Assembly (NCBI GenBank): GCA_937944855.1
Contig: CALFAY010000004.1
Span: forward strand, 1-64,000
Length of the DNA stretch: 64,000 nt
Origin: an uncultured Planctomycetota bacterium
GTDB taxonomy: Bacteria > Planctomycetota > Planctomycetia > Gemmatales > HRBIN36
Reading direction: 5' to 3'
Shown here in pieces: positions 16,844 through 25,415 of the stretch; within the stretch, counting starts at the first letter, position 1, and every line of letters begins with the position of its first letter. The notes below the pieces were generated by a model, which was given only the letters and a program-made list of their open reading frames with translations, had not been told where the DNA came from and made no database searches. The position numbers and the translations under genes are program-made.

Positions 16844-17392
16844 TCAACTTTCCCGGAAAGGCATGCCGAACATCCGCAGCAGCTCCCGCGATTCTTCATC
16901 ACTGCCCTTCTTGTTGCGGATGACGAAGGCGATGTCCATTCCCTGGGTAAACGTGACCTTGTCCGGATCGATTTCGGGAAAGACCATTTGCTCGGCCAGT
17001 CCCAGATTGTAATTGCCATGCCCGTCGAAGCTCCGCGGATTGACCCCGCGGAAGTCGCGGATTCGGGGCAGAGCGATGGAGATGAGCCGATCCAGGAACT
17101 CATACATCCGCCGTCCCCGCAACGTCACCTTGCAGCCGATCTCGTTGCCCTTGCGAAGACGGAAACCGCTGACCGCCTTCTTGGCCTTGGTGACGAGCGG
17201 TTTCTGTCCCGTGATCTGAGCCAGCATGGCCGCCGCCTGCTCCATCTTGGCCTTGTCCAGCAGGGCCTTGCCGACGCCCATGTTGACCACGATCTTTTCC
17301 AAGCGTGGCAGACTGAGCTTGTTGCTGCGTCCGAGCCGCTTGGCTAGCTCCGGCACGATCTCCTTGTAGTAGCGGTCCATGAGCCGAGCCAT
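16844..17392 (-). CDS. rplE: 50S ribosomal protein L5
   Basis: A 182-residue protein of normal length. LPRLEKIVVNMGVGKA, ITGQKPLVTKAKKAVSGFRLRKG and LPRIRDFRGVNPRSFDGHGNYNLGL are family landmarks. It binds 5S rRNA and contacts tRNA from the central protuberance. It follows rplX by 58 bases. Confidence 0.97.
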   Translation of the reverse strand: MARLMDRYYKEIVPELAKRLGRSNKLSLPRLEKIVVNMGVGKALLDKAKMEQAAAMLAQITGQKPLVTKAKKAVSGFRLRKGNEIGCKVTLRGRRMYEFLDRLISIALPRIRDFRGVNPRSFDGHGNYNLGLAEQMVFPEIDPDKVTFTQGMDIAFVIRNKKGSDEESRELLRMFGMPFRES

Positions 17393-17450
17393 GCGTCACC
17401 TTCTCCTTCAATCTGCTCGTCCCGGTTCCAGCGCCGTCCGGCCGACGCCG

Positions 17451-17816
17451 TCAGGCTTTCCTGGCGTAGGCCCGACGGGGCTTGCCCAAGGTTCCCAACC
17501 CCGCCCCGCACTTCTTGCAATAGCGTTCCTTGGTTCCGTCGTTCTGATAACGGTGTCCGACCCGGACCCCGCGTTTGCAGGTCGGGCAGTACAAAAGCAC
17601 GTTGGAGACGTCGATCGGCATCTCCTTGGACAGCCGGCCGCCCTGGGGATTGCGACGGCTCGGCTTGAGGTGCTTGTACACCCGGTTGACGCCTTCGACC
17701 ACGATCTTGTTCTTCTTCGGGATGACCCGAAGGACGCGGCGGGGAACCGGCTGTTTCGGGTCGCTGGCGTCGTCGCCGGCGATCACCACCACTTCATCGT
17801 CCTTCCGAATGTTCAT
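17451..17816 (-). CDS. rplX: 50S ribosomal protein L24 with added zinc ribbon
   Basis: A 121-residue protein. The N-terminal KOW motif ([16 protein letters not shown] ... [21 protein letters not shown]) and [16 protein letters not shown] fit L24. The C-terminus has CPTC and, 23 residues later, CKKC, forming a four-cysteine zinc ribbon; this pair occurs in many L24 proteins but not in E. coli. L24 starts assembly of the large subunit. The gene begins only four bases from rplN. Confidence 0.96.
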   Translation of the reverse strand: MNIRKDDEVVVIAGDDASDPKQPVPRRVLRVIPKKNKIVVEGVNRVYKHLKPSRRNPQGGRLSKEMPIDVSNVLLYCPTCKRGVRVGHRYQNDGTKERYCKKCGAGLGTLGKPRRAYARKA

Positions 17817-17820
17817 GGTT

Positions 17821-18189
17821 TCAAACCACCTCAGCCGCCAGGCTGATGATCTTCAGGAACTTCTTGTCACGCAGTTCGCGGGCCACCGCCCCGAAGATGC
17901 GGGTGCCGCGCGGGTTCATCTCGTTGTCGATCAACACCATCGCGTTGCGATCGAAGCGGACGTAGCTGCCGTCGTCACGCCGGGTCGGCTGCTTGCAGCG
18001 GACGATGACGCCGCGGACGATGTCGCCCTGTTTGACTTCGCCGCCGGGCATGGCCTTCTTCACGCTGGCGATGATGACGTCGCCCAGACCGGCATAGCGA
18101 CGTCGGCTTCCCCCCAGGACCTTGATGCACATGCACTCCTTGGCCCCGGTGTTGTCGGCCACATCCAGATACGTCGTCATTTGGATCAT
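17821..18189 (-). CDS. rplN: 50S ribosomal protein L14
   Basis: A 122-residue protein of canonical length. It starts [27 protein letters not shown] and contains [17 protein letters not shown] and [19 protein letters not shown]. It lies under the 30S contact area near the factor site. It is followed by rplX with a four-base gap. Confidence 0.97.
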   Translation of the reverse strand: MIQMTTYLDVADNTGAKECMCIKVLGGSRRRYAGLGDVIIASVKKAMPGGEVKQGDIVRGVIVRCKQPTRRDDGSYVRFDRNAMVLIDNEMNPRGTRIFGAVARELRDKKFLKIISLAAEVV

Positions 18190-18279
18190 GACTGGACCCG
18201 CTTTCCGTCAAAGTTTTCTGCTGCGGCCTTCCACATCCCGTTCGTCGGCCCCCGCCGGTTCACCCGCCGGGAATCGCTT

Positions 18280-18615
18280 TCAAGCGCCGCTCTCGGTCGG
18301 CGTCGCGGCGGCCTCCTCAGCCGCTTCGGCGACCTTGGCCCGGGCGACGATACGCACCAGCCGCCAGTGCTTGCGCTTCGACAGCGGCCGGGTTTCCATC
18401 AATTCCACGGTGTCGCCGCGACGGGACTCGTTGTTCTCGTCGTGCATGTAGCACACCGTCCGCCGCTTGATGTACTTGTTGTAGCGCGGATGCCGCACCA
18501 GCCGCGGAATCTCGACGCGCCGGGTCTTGTTCATCTTGTCGCTGGTAACGATGCCGACGACGGTCTTGCGTTTGCCGCGCGTCGGCTGTCCCGTGTTGGC
18601 AGATGCGTTCGACAT
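18280..18615 (-). CDS. rpsQ: 30S ribosomal protein S17
   Basis: A 111-residue protein, longer than the usual 85. The core (GKRKTVVGIVTSDKMNKTRRVEI ... RRTVCYMHDENNESRRGDTVELMETRPLSKRKHWRLVRIV) is plain S17. The last 20 residues are an Ala/Glu-rich tail (AEAAEEAAATPTESGA) likely disordered on the ribosome surface. It is preceded by rpmC and followed by rplN. Confidence 0.96.
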   Translation of the reverse strand: MSNASANTGQPTRGKRKTVVGIVTSDKMNKTRRVEIPRLVRHPRYNKYIKRRTVCYMHDENNESRRGDTVELMETRPLSKRKHWRLVRIVARAKVAEAAEEAAATPTESGA

Positions 18616-18630
18616 CGCTGGTGCTCTGGC

Positions 18631-18861
18631 CTAGGCCTTGGCTGACTGACGTTCCCGTTGGAGTTCGCGTTCCCGCATGATGGTTTTGATCCGGGCGATG
18701 TCACGGCGGAGCTTCCGCATTTCGCTGGGCGTTTCGACCCGTTCAGTGGTGGCCTGGACGCGGAGCGTGAACAGTTGCTTGACCGTATCCTTGAGCGTCA
18801 AGGCAAGCTGCTCCGGCGACATCTGACGCAGTTCCGCAGGCTTGAGCGGCTTGGTGGCCAT
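18631..18861 (-). CDS. rpmC: 50S ribosomal protein L29
   Basis: A 76-residue protein. The two-helix pattern LRQMSPEQLALTLKDTVKQLFTLRVQATTERVETPSEMRKLRRDIARIKTIMREREL is typical of L29, which sits near the peptide exit and contacts trigger factor and SRP. Six bases separate it from rplP. Confidence 0.95.
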   Translation of the reverse strand: MATKPLKPAELRQMSPEQLALTLKDTVKQLFTLRVQATTERVETPSEMRKLRRDIARIKTIMRERELQRERQSAKA

Positions 18862-18867
18862 CTCCGA

Positions 18868-19284
18868 TCACCCTCCCACGCTGGGCCGTCGGGCCACGAA
18901 CCGGCACTTGAACGGCATCTTGTAGGCGACCCGTGCCAGGCATTCCCGAGCGGCGTTTTCCGGCAGCCCGGCGACTTCGTAGAGAATCTGGCCGGGACGA
19001 ATGACCGCGGCCCAGTACTCCGGCTCGCCCTTGCCCTTCCCCATGCGGGTTTCAGCGGGAATAGCGGTCACCGACTTATGCGGAAAGACGCGGATGTACA
19101 AGCGTCCTTCGCCGCGGACAAAGTGGGTGGCGGCGATACGTCCCGCCTCGATGCACTCCGCGCTGAGCCAGCCCGCTTCGAGGCTCTGGAGTCCGTATTC
19201 GCCGAAGGCCACCGTGTTACCCCGGTGAGCCAGCCCGCGCACCCGCCCCCGCTGGCTTTTTCGGTACTTTACGCGCTTTGGCAT
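18868..19284 (-). CDS. rplP: 50S ribosomal protein L16
   Basis: A 138-residue protein. MPKRVKYRKSQRGRVRGLAHRGNTVAFGEYGLQ and the central GRLYIRVFPHKSVTAIPAETRMGKGKGEPEYWAAVIRPGQ are diagnostic. The ATG at 19284 gives the canonical N-terminus; another ATG three codons upstream (19293) is possible. Its first 68 bases overlap the end of rpsC in a different frame, which is unusual for this gene pair. Confidence 0.96.
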   Translation of the reverse strand: MPKRVKYRKSQRGRVRGLAHRGNTVAFGEYGLQSLEAGWLSAECIEAGRIAATHFVRGEGRLYIRVFPHKSVTAIPAETRMGKGKGEPEYWAAVIRPGQILYEVAGLPENAARECLARVAYKMPFKCRFVARRPSVGG

Positions 19285-19960
19285 GAGCGGCATCTTCGGA
19301 CTCCTTGCTCAAATAGTCGCCCTGATTGATCCACACCTTGATGCCGATGTGGCCCTGGGCGGTCTTCGCCTCGGCAAACCCATAGTCGATGATGGCTCGC
19401 AACGTCTGCAAAGGAATGCGGCCAGCGCTGGCGGTCTCCTGCCGGGCCATCTCCGCTCCGCCCAGGCGTCCCGAGAGCTGCACCCGGATCCCCTCCGCCC
19501 CCGCCTCCATCGTCTGGTCAATGGCCTTCTTCATGGTGCGGCGGAAGCTGGCCCGTTTGGAAAGCTGTTCGGCAATTTCCTCGGCCACGAACTGTGCATT
19601 CAACTCCGGCCGGGACAGTTCGTTGATCTTGAGGTTGATCTTGCGTCCGGTCAGCTTTTCCAGCGCATGGGTGAGTTCTTCGGCGGTCTTGCCGTCCCGT
19701 CCGATGACCACTCCAGGCCGGGCGGCAAAGAGGATTACCTTGACTTCCTCCCGGGTCCGCTCGATGTCGATGCGGGCAATCCCGGCCTTGGACATTTCCC
19801 CCTTGCCGGCACCGCGACTGGTGAATTTCCGGACGAACTCGCGGATTTTCTGGTCCTCGACCAGAAGATTGGCGAATTCCCCTTTGTCGCTGTACCAGCG
19901 GCTCCGCCATGGTTCCATGATGCCGACGCGGAAGCCGGTCGGCCGAACTTTCTGTCCCAT
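19217..19960 (-). CDS. rpsC: 30S ribosomal protein S3
   Basis: A 247-residue protein. MGQKVRPTGFRVGIMEPWRSRWYSDKGEFANLL opens it, the KH domain carries VVIGRDGKTAEELTHALEKL, and ARQETASAGRIPLQTLRAIIDYGFAEAKTAQGHIGIKVWI is the C-terminal domain. The last 25 residues (KARKVPKKPAGAGARAGSPG) run into the rplP coding region by 68 bases. S3 guards the mRNA entry channel. Confidence 0.96.
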   Translation of the reverse strand: MGQKVRPTGFRVGIMEPWRSRWYSDKGEFANLLVEDQKIREFVRKFTSRGAGKGEMSKAGIARIDIERTREEVKVILFAARPGVVIGRDGKTAEELTHALEKLTGRKINLKINELSRPELNAQFVAEEIAEQLSKRASFRRTMKKAIDQTMEAGAEGIRVQLSGRLGGAEMARQETASAGRIPLQTLRAIIDYGFAEAKTAQGHIGIKVWINQGDYLSKESEDAAHAKARKVPKKPAGAGARAGSPG

Positions 19961-20029
19961 GCGAACCTCGTTTTCTGCTTCAGCCGTCGTGGCTTTTCTG
20001 AGCCGTCCCCGTCTGGCGTGGCGTCCTAC

Positions 20030-20368
20030 CTATTCCTCCTCGTCGGCCAGCGTCACATGGATGTGCGACAGCCGCCGCTTGATCGGGTACGCAATGCCAC
20101 GGGCGCGGGGCATGATCCGTTTCAGGAACGGTCCTTCGTCCACCCGGGCTTCGACGATCATCAACTCCTCGACGCGGCGCGCTCCCCGGTCCTCGGCGTT
20201 GCCCATCGCACTTTTGACCACATTCTCCAGAAGCCGGGCGCCGCGATTGGCAAAGTAGCGCAACGCTTCGAGAGCCTCATCCGCCCGCTTGCCGCGGATG
20301 AGCTGGGCGAACGGACGGATCTTCCGGGCACCCATGTCTGCAAAGTAGTGATGAGCCGCGTACCGCAT
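20030..20368 (-). CDS. rplV: 50S ribosomal protein L22
   Basis: A 112-residue protein. MGARKIRPFAQLIRGKRADEALEALRYFANRGARLLENVVKSAMGNAE and the C-terminal RIMPRARGIAYPIKRRLSHIHVTL are L22 landmarks; the conserved hairpin reaches the exit tunnel. Upstream, in place of a short gap after rpsS, lies an initiator tRNA. Confidence 0.96.
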   Translation of the reverse strand: MRYAAHHYFADMGARKIRPFAQLIRGKRADEALEALRYFANRGARLLENVVKSAMGNAEDRGARRVEELMIVEARVDEGPFLKRIMPRARGIAYPIKRRLSHIHVTLADEEE

Positions 20369-20434
20369 GATCCGCTCCTAACAACGCCGGTCGTGGCCCA
20401 CTCCGCGAGGGAGCCTGCCACGACCGTTGCAAAG

Positions 20435-20506
20435 TTCCGGGGGCAGGATTTGAACCTGCGACCTCCAGGTTATGAGCCTGGCGAGCTACCACTGCTCCAC
20501 CCCGGG
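20435..20506 (-). tRNA. Initiator tRNA-fMet (CAU) inside the ribosomal operon
   Basis: On the minus strand, 72 bases form a cloverleaf with anticodon CAT in loop CTCATAA. Initiator identity is shown by the unpaired C1-A72 at the acceptor top (CCCGGGG against CCCCGGA), and by A11-U24 in the D stem (GAGC/GCTC). The anticodon stem is CCAGG/CCTGG, so only two of the three usual stacked G-C pairs are present. The T arm is GCAGG TTCAAAT CCTGC. It lies between rpsS and rplV on the same strand, so it is probably cut out of the ribosomal-protein transcript. Confidence 0.93.
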
Positions 20507-20542
20507 ATCGGTTGTCCGCTTCGGTCGGGATTCCGCGACCGC

Positions 20543-20818
20543 TTATTTGCCTCCCGCTGCTTTCTTGCCGCCGCTGTGGCCCTTGAAGATCCGCGTGGGA
20601 GCGAATTCTCCCAGTTTATGACCCACCATGTCTTCCGTCACGAAGACTTTCATATGCTGCTTGCCGTTATGCACCAGGAACGTGTGTCCGACAAACTCGG
20701 GCACGATGGTGCAATCCCGCGACCAGGTCTTGATCGGCTCCTTGCGGCCGCCGAGCTTCTCCACCTTGGCCAGGAGGCGCGGATCGACGTAGGGGCCTTT
20801 CTTCAACGACCGGCTCAT
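20543..20818 (-). CDS. rpsS: 30S ribosomal protein S19
   Basis: A 91-residue protein of standard length. [67 protein letters not shown] identify S19, which sits on the 30S head next to S13. It is followed by the embedded tRNA-fMet, then rplV. Confidence 0.97.
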   Translation of the reverse strand: MSRSLKKGPYVDPRLLAKVEKLGGRKEPIKTWSRDCTIVPEFVGHTFLVHNGKQHMKVFVTEDMVGHKLGEFAPTRIFKGHSGGKKAAGGK

Positions 20819-20854
20819 GCGTGGCTTTCTCCCGCAGTCCGCAAAAACCGAGCC

Positions 20855-21718
20855 TCACTGCTGGGCATAGTGCGGTCCCGGCGGACGCCGTCGGATGATC
20901 GCCGCCGTGGACGGCTTCCGCTTCTTCCTCGTCTTTCCGCCCTTGGACAGCACGCCGGTGGGGGAGCACGGTCCCTTGTGGCGTCCGCCCTTGGTCCGGC
21001 CTTCGCCGCCGCCCATCGGGTGAGCGACGGGGTTCATCGAGGTGCCGCGGTTGTGCGGCCGGCGTCCCAGCCACCGCTTCCGCCCCGCCTTCCCCAGCGA
21101 GATGTTCATGTGGTCCGCGTTGCTCAGCGTGCCGATGGTGGCTCGGCACTCCGAGTTGATCCGCCGGACTTCGCCGCTGGGCAACGTGATCTGAGCCCAG
21201 CGTCCTTCCCGGGCGGTCAAGGTCGCCTTGGTTCCGGCGCTGCGGCACAACTGCCCGCCGTGACCTGGCTGCATCTCGATATTGTGGATGGTCATCCCCA
21301 GCGGGATGCGGCGCAAAGGCAGGCAGTTCCCGACCCGCGGCTCCGCCTGTTCGCCGCTCATGACCTTGTCGCCGGCCTTCAGACCTTCCGGCGCAAGGAT
21401 ATAGCAGCGCTCACCGTCAGTATATTCAACCAGGGCAATCCGTGTCGTCCGGTTCGGATCGTATTCGATGGACAACACCGAGGCCCACATGTCGTCCTTG
21501 TTCCGCTTGAAGTCGATGAGGCGGTAGCGGCGTTTGTGTCCGCCGCCGCGAAACCGGGCTGTCGTGAAACCCTGATTGTTCCGCCCGCCTGTGCGTTTGT
21601 ACGGAACCAGCAGCGATTTTTCGGGCAGGTTCTTCTTGCCGTGCGTCAGGTCGGCAAAATCGCTGACGCTGCCATGCCGCCGTCCCGGCGTCACCGGCTC
21701 GTAACGACGAATACCCAT
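20855..21718 (-). CDS. rplB: 50S ribosomal protein L2
   Basis: A 287-residue protein of standard length. [28 protein letters not shown], the central [30 protein letters not shown], and [30 protein letters not shown] (with the conserved His near the peptidyl-transferase centre) identify L2. It is 36 bases upstream of rpsS. Confidence 0.98.
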   Translation of the reverse strand: MGIRRYEPVTPGRRHGSVSDFADLTHGKKNLPEKSLLVPYKRTGGRNNQGFTTARFRGGGHKRRYRLIDFKRNKDDMWASVLSIEYDPNRTTRIALVEYTDGERCYILAPEGLKAGDKVMSGEQAEPRVGNCLPLRRIPLGMTIHNIEMQPGHGGQLCRSAGTKATLTAREGRWAQITLPSGEVRRINSECRATIGTLSNADHMNISLGKAGRKRWLGRRPHNRGTSMNPVAHPMGGGEGRTKGGRHKGPCSPTGVLSKGGKTRKKRKPSTAAIIRRRPPGPHYAQQ

Positions 21719-21736
21719 CGTTCGCTCCCTGCCCGC

Positions 21737-22066
21737 TTAGAAGAATTCGAGCCTGTCTTCCTCGTGCAACGTCACCAGGGCCTTCTTCCAGTTGGAGAGC
21801 CGGCCCAGGCGGTTGCGATACCGTTTCCGCTTGCCCACCCGCGTCTGCGTCCGCACCTTGGCCACCCGGACGTTGAACAACTCTTCGACTGCGGCCTTGA
21901 TCTGCTCCTTGGTCGCCAGCAGATTCACCTCGAACGGGTAGGTGTTGTGCCGCGTCGATTGGTGCGTGCCTTTTTCCGTCACCAGGGGCCGCAAGATGAT
22001 CTGGTGCGGCTCCAGTTGCGGTCCCTTCGTCTGCCCTTGTCTGCCGCCCCCGACCATGATTGTCAT
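21737..22066 (-). CDS. rplW: 50S ribosomal protein L23
   Basis: About 109 residues. LEPHQIILRPLVTEKGTHQSTRHNTYPFEVNLLATKEQIKAAVEELFNVRVAKVRT fits L23, the docking site for trigger factor and SRP at the tunnel exit. The extra N-terminal stretch (MTIMVGGGRQGQTKGPQ) is not found in E. coli L23. ATG at 22066 or 22057 may start it; the open frame extends further upstream without support. Confidence 0.94.
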   Translation of the reverse strand: MTIMVGGGRQGQTKGPQLEPHQIILRPLVTEKGTHQSTRHNTYPFEVNLLATKEQIKAAVEELFNVRVAKVRTQTRVGKRKRYRNRLGRLSNWKKALVTLHEEDRLEFF

Positions 22067-22136
22067 CCCTTTCCCGGTTCCCCGGCAGGACACCTCGGAT
22101 CCTGCCGTCATCGCCCCCTGCTCGCCCCGATACCGG

Positions 22137-22796
22137 TCAAACCGTGGCTGCGACCGCTTCTTCGTTGGCCGCCTTGGCCCGTGCTTTCAACTCCTCCAGG
22201 GCAGCCTTGGTCAGCAAGAGCCGCCTTTGTCGGAGGACGATATAGGTATTGAAATCCGAGGCCGGCAGCACCTCCACGCCGTCGATGTTGCGGGCGGCCT
22301 TGTACACCGTGGCATCCAACCCCGCTGTGCCGATCAGGCAGGTCGTTCCCGCCAGTTTCAGGTTCTTGAGGATGCCTGCCATTTCCTTGGTCTTGGCGGC
22401 CGAAAGATTGAGCTCCTCGACGATGACCGCCTCGTTGTCCTGAAACTTGCTCAGGATCGCCATGCGGGTGGCGGCCCGGACGGCCTTCTTGGGCAGGTGG
22501 AACTCGTAATCCCGAGGCTTCGGCCCTTTGGCCGTACCGCCGCCGCGTCGCTTGTTGGTGCGCCGGCTGCCGACCCGAGCGCGGCCAGTACCCTTCTGCC
22601 GATACAGCTTGCGGGTACTGCCGGCCACCTCGCCACGTCGCAGCGTCGAATGCGTGCCCCGCCGCCGATTGGCCAGGTGCATCAACACCACGTCGTGCAA
22701 CAACTGCCGATTGATCTCGCCGCCGAAGTCTTCAGGATCGACCTCGACCATGCCGACCGCGTCGCCCTGCTTGTTGTACACGTTCAACGTGATCAT
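22137..22796 (-). CDS. rplD: 50S ribosomal protein L4
   Basis: A 219-residue protein. [56 protein letters not shown] is the conserved tunnel loop. The C-terminal Rossmann-like half includes [41 protein letters not shown]. The 240 bases between rpsJ and this gene, where rplC should be, contain no L3 frame. Confidence 0.96.
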   Translation of the reverse strand: MITLNVYNKQGDAVGMVEVDPEDFGGEINRQLLHDVVLMHLANRRRGTHSTLRRGEVAGSTRKLYRQKGTGRARVGSRRTNKRRGGGTAKGPKPRDYEFHLPKKAVRAATRMAILSKFQDNEAVIVEELNLSAAKTKEMAGILKNLKLAGTTCLIGTAGLDATVYKAARNIDGVEVLPASDFNTYIVLRQRRLLLTKAALEELKARAKAANEEAVAATV

Positions 22797-23036
22797 CGCA
22801 CCGCTCCTTCAGTCCTTGCCGGGGCCGGTCGGTCCAGCGACACCCGGACGACTGAAGCAAAAACCACGAACAGGCCCCGACCAACCGCGAGGCCGATCCG
22901 GAGGCATTCAGTCCCTGGCGTCTGATCGTGCGGGCTTCCGGAGCGATCCTGCACAAGGATCGGCGGCAGCCCCAGATGCTCTCCTCGGTCGTGCCCGGTC
23001 CTGCCTGACCGTCGGCTGCCTTGCCCTGGGAAGCGC

Positions 23037-23360
23037 TCACATTCCGCCTGCTTTGATCTTGATTTCCACCCCAGCCGGCAGCGACAGCTTGTTGAGGGCT
23101 TCGATGGTCCTGCTGGTCGGCTGGACGATGTCGATCAACCGTTTGTGGGTGCGGATCTCGAACTGCTCCCGGGACTTCTTGTCGATGTGCGGACTGCGCA
23201 GGACGGTGTAGCGCTCGATCCGCGTCGGCAGCGGAATGGGGCCGTGAACGATGGCGTCGGTCCGCCGGGCCGTGTCCACGATTTCCTTTGCCGACGCATC
23301 GAGGATGGAATGGTCATAGGCTTCCATCCGGATGCGGATGCGTTCGCTACTGGCCGCCAC
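23037..23360 (-). CDS. rpsJ: 30S ribosomal protein S10
   Basis: A 107-residue protein from a GTG start. [67 protein letters not shown] is textbook S10. S10 also acts as the antitermination factor NusE and couples NusG to the ribosome. GAGGTGGGGAA just upstream serves as ribosome site. It is the first gene of the block and diverges from typA. Confidence 0.97.
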   Translation of the reverse strand: MAASSERIRIRMEAYDHSILDASAKEIVDTARRTDAIVHGPIPLPTRIERYTVLRSPHIDKKSREQFEIRTHKRLIDIVQPTSRTIEALNKLSLPAGVEIKIKAGGM

Positions 23361-23406
23361 TTCCCCACCTCATGCACCAACTCCGCACTTTTCGGGCGAA
23401 TGTTCA

Positions 23407-23435
23407 ACAATACGGACGCCTGCCGAAAGCGTCAA
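23407..23435 (-). promoter_or_regulatory. Promoter of the S10-spc ribosomal operon
   Basis: On the minus strand TTGACG (23435-23430) and TATTGT (23412-23407) are separated by exactly 17 bases, 46 bases before the rpsJ GTG. It is the best sigma-70-type match in the divergent rpsJ-typA gap. Confidence 0.6.
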
Positions 23436-23496
23436 GATGCCTGCGAGCAGTTCTTGCCAACAAACCCGCCCCTCAGCGCCGGACGCAGACCAACCA

Positions 23497-23502
23497 TATA
23501 AT
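23497..23502 (+). promoter_or_regulatory. Candidate -10 box for typA
   Basis: A perfect TATAAT lies 69 bases before the typA ATG. No -35 at the right distance was found. The transcript would begin just at the terminator-like hairpin at 23506-23535. Confidence 0.35.
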
Positions 23503-23505
23503 TCC

Positions 23506-23535
23506 CCTGCCGCCCGGGGAACGGCGGCGGGTTTT
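23506..23535 (+). terminator. Terminator-like hairpin in the typA leader
   Basis: CCTGCCGCC pairs with GGCGGCGGG (nine pairs, one T-G) around an eight-base loop and is followed at once by TTTT. It lies 35 bases before the typA start, between the -10 box and the gene, so it could act as an attenuator. Confidence 0.4.
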
Positions 23536-23570
23536 CCGACTCTTCGCACTCTGCCAGGACGCATCGCTGC

Positions 23571-25406
23571 ATGAAACGGAATGAGCTGAGAAATGTTGCC
23601 ATCATCGCCCATGTGGACCACGGCAAAACGACGCTCGTGGACATGATGCTGCGCCAGTCCGGTCTGTTCCGCATGGAGGAATTGGATCGGCTCATGGGCG
23701 GACAGCATGGCCTGATTCTCGACTCCAACGACCTCGAACGCGAACGCGGCATCACCATCCTGGCCAAGAACATCGCCCTCCAGCTCGACGGCGTGAAGAT
23801 CAACATCATCGACACCCCCGGCCACGCCGATTTCGGGGGCGAAGTCGAGCGCGTGCTGAAGATGGCCGACGGGGCCTTGCTCCTGGTCGATGCCGCCGAG
23901 GGACCGCTGCCCCAGACGCGGTTCGTCCTCCGCAAGGCGTTCGAATGCAAACTGCGGCCCATCGTCGTCATCAACAAGATCGACCGTTCGGACGCCCGCC
24001 CCCTGGACGTCCTCAACGAGGTCTTCGATCTCTTCGTCGAACTCGGGGCCGATGATGAGACGCTGGATTTTCCCATCATCTACGCCTCGGGCCGCAACGG
24101 CATCGCCAAGCGGGAATTACACGATCCCTCGACCGATCTGCGTCCGCTGTTCGAGACGATTCTGCGGCACGTCCCCGTTCCCGACGTGGACCTCGACGCT
24201 CCGCTCCAGATGCTCGTGACCAACCTGGACCACAGCGAATACGTAGGCCGCATCGCCGTCGGCCGGGTCTTCGCCGGCCGCATCCGCAAGGGCCAGCGGG
24301 TCATGATCCTCGGCCGCAACGACAAACGCACCGAAGGCGTCGTCCGCCAACTCTTCGAGTTCGACCGCCTTGGCCGCAAGGAAACCGACGAAGTCCTGGC
24401 CGGGGACATCGGCGCCGTGGTGGGATTGGATGCCGTCGAAATCGGCGACACCATCGCCCATCCCGAGCAGCCGGTCGCCTTGCCGCCCATCCGCGTCGAT
24501 GAGCCGACGCTGACCATGCTCTTCCGCATCAACGATTCGCCCTTCTCCGGTCAGGAAGGCACCTACGTCACCGGCCGACAATTGCGGGAACGGCTGTTCA
24601 AGGAGTTGGAACGCAACGTCGCCTTGCGGGTAGCGCCGGTCGAGGGCAAGTCGGACGAGTTCAACGTGTCGGGCCGGGGCCTGCTCCACCTCGGCATCCT
24701 CCTGGAGAATATGCGGCGAGAGGGGTACGAGCTGTCCGTCGGCAAGCCCCGGGTCATCCTCCGCGAGATCGACGGGCAAAAGATGGAGCCGGTCGAATAT
24801 CTGGTCATCGACGTGCCTTCTCATTCGGTCGGGGCCGTGATGGAAGTCGTCGGCAGCCGCAAGGCCGAGTGCGTCAAGATGGAGTGCCGCGACGAGATGA
24901 CCCACCTGGAATTCACCATCCCGGCACGGGGCCTGATCGGTCTGCGGACCCGGCTCATGACCGCCACCAGCGGCCTGGCGATCATGCACCACACCTTCTA
25001 CGACTACCAACCGTTCCGCGGCACCGTCGCTGAGCGGACCAACGGGGTGATGATTTCGACGGAAACCGGCATGGCCACCGCCTACGCCATCGAAAACCTC
25101 CAAGAACGCGGCGTGTTGTTCGTCGCTCCGGGAGAGCAGGTGTACGAAGGCCAGATCGTCGGGGAACATTGCCGGGACAACGACCTGCCCGTCAATATCT
25201 GCCGGGAAAAGAAGCTGACCAACATCCGCGCGTCCACGGCGGAAAAGACGGTGCCGATCAAGGCCCCGCGGCGGATGTCGCTGGAACTGGCCCTCGAATA
25301 CATCGAGGACGATGAATTGGTGGAGATCACTCCCAAATCGGTCCGCCTCCGCAAGATTCATCTCAAGGAGTCGGAGCGGAAGAAGTATGCCCGTCAGCAG
25401 GCGTGA
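23571..25406 (+). CDS. typA: Translational GTPase TypA/BipA
   Basis: A 611-residue protein of normal length. The G domain has HVDHGKTT, a normal switch I (LERERGITILAKN), DTPGHADFGGEV and NKIDR. The EF-G-like domains and the BipA-specific C-terminus (TNGVMISTETGMATAYAIENLQERGVLFVAPGEQVYEGQIVGEH) follow. TypA binds 70S ribosomes and helps large-subunit assembly and growth under stress and low temperature. It diverges from the ribosomal operon. Confidence 0.97.
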   Translation: MKRNELRNVAIIAHVDHGKTTLVDMMLRQSGLFRMEELDRLMGGQHGLILDSNDLERERGITILAKNIALQLDGVKINIIDTPGHADFGGEVERVLKMADGALLLVDAAEGPLPQTRFVLRKAFECKLRPIVVINKIDRSDARPLDVLNEVFDLFVELGADDETLDFPIIYASGRNGIAKRELHDPSTDLRPLFETILRHVPVPDVDLDAPLQMLVTNLDHSEYVGRIAVGRVFAGRIRKGQRVMILGRNDKRTEGVVRQLFEFDRLGRKETDEVLAGDIGAVVGLDAVEIGDTIAHPEQPVALPPIRVDEPTLTMLFRINDSPFSGQEGTYVTGRQLRERLFKELERNVALRVAPVEGKSDEFNVSGRGLLHLGILLENMRREGYELSVGKPRVILREIDGQKMEPVEYLVIDVPSHSVGAVMEVVGSRKAECVKMECRDEMTHLEFTIPARGLIGLRTRLMTATSGLAIMHHTFYDYQPFRGTVAERTNGVMISTETGMATAYAIENLQERGVLFVAPGEQVYEGQIVGEHCRDNDLPVNICREKKLTNIRASTAEKTVPIKAPRRMSLELALEYIEDDELVEITPKSVRLRKIHLKESERKKYARQQA

Positions 25407-25415
25407 AGTAGGAAA

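Noticed and set aside
19283-22252. Open frame of about 989 codons on the plus strand across the ribosomal genes
   Set aside because: It runs antisense through rpsC, rplV, a tRNA, rpsS, rplB and rplW, all certain genes.
22732-23040. 102-codon frame in the rpsJ-rplD gap, considered as a diverged L3
   Set aside because: Too short and no L3 motif; it partly overlaps rplD.
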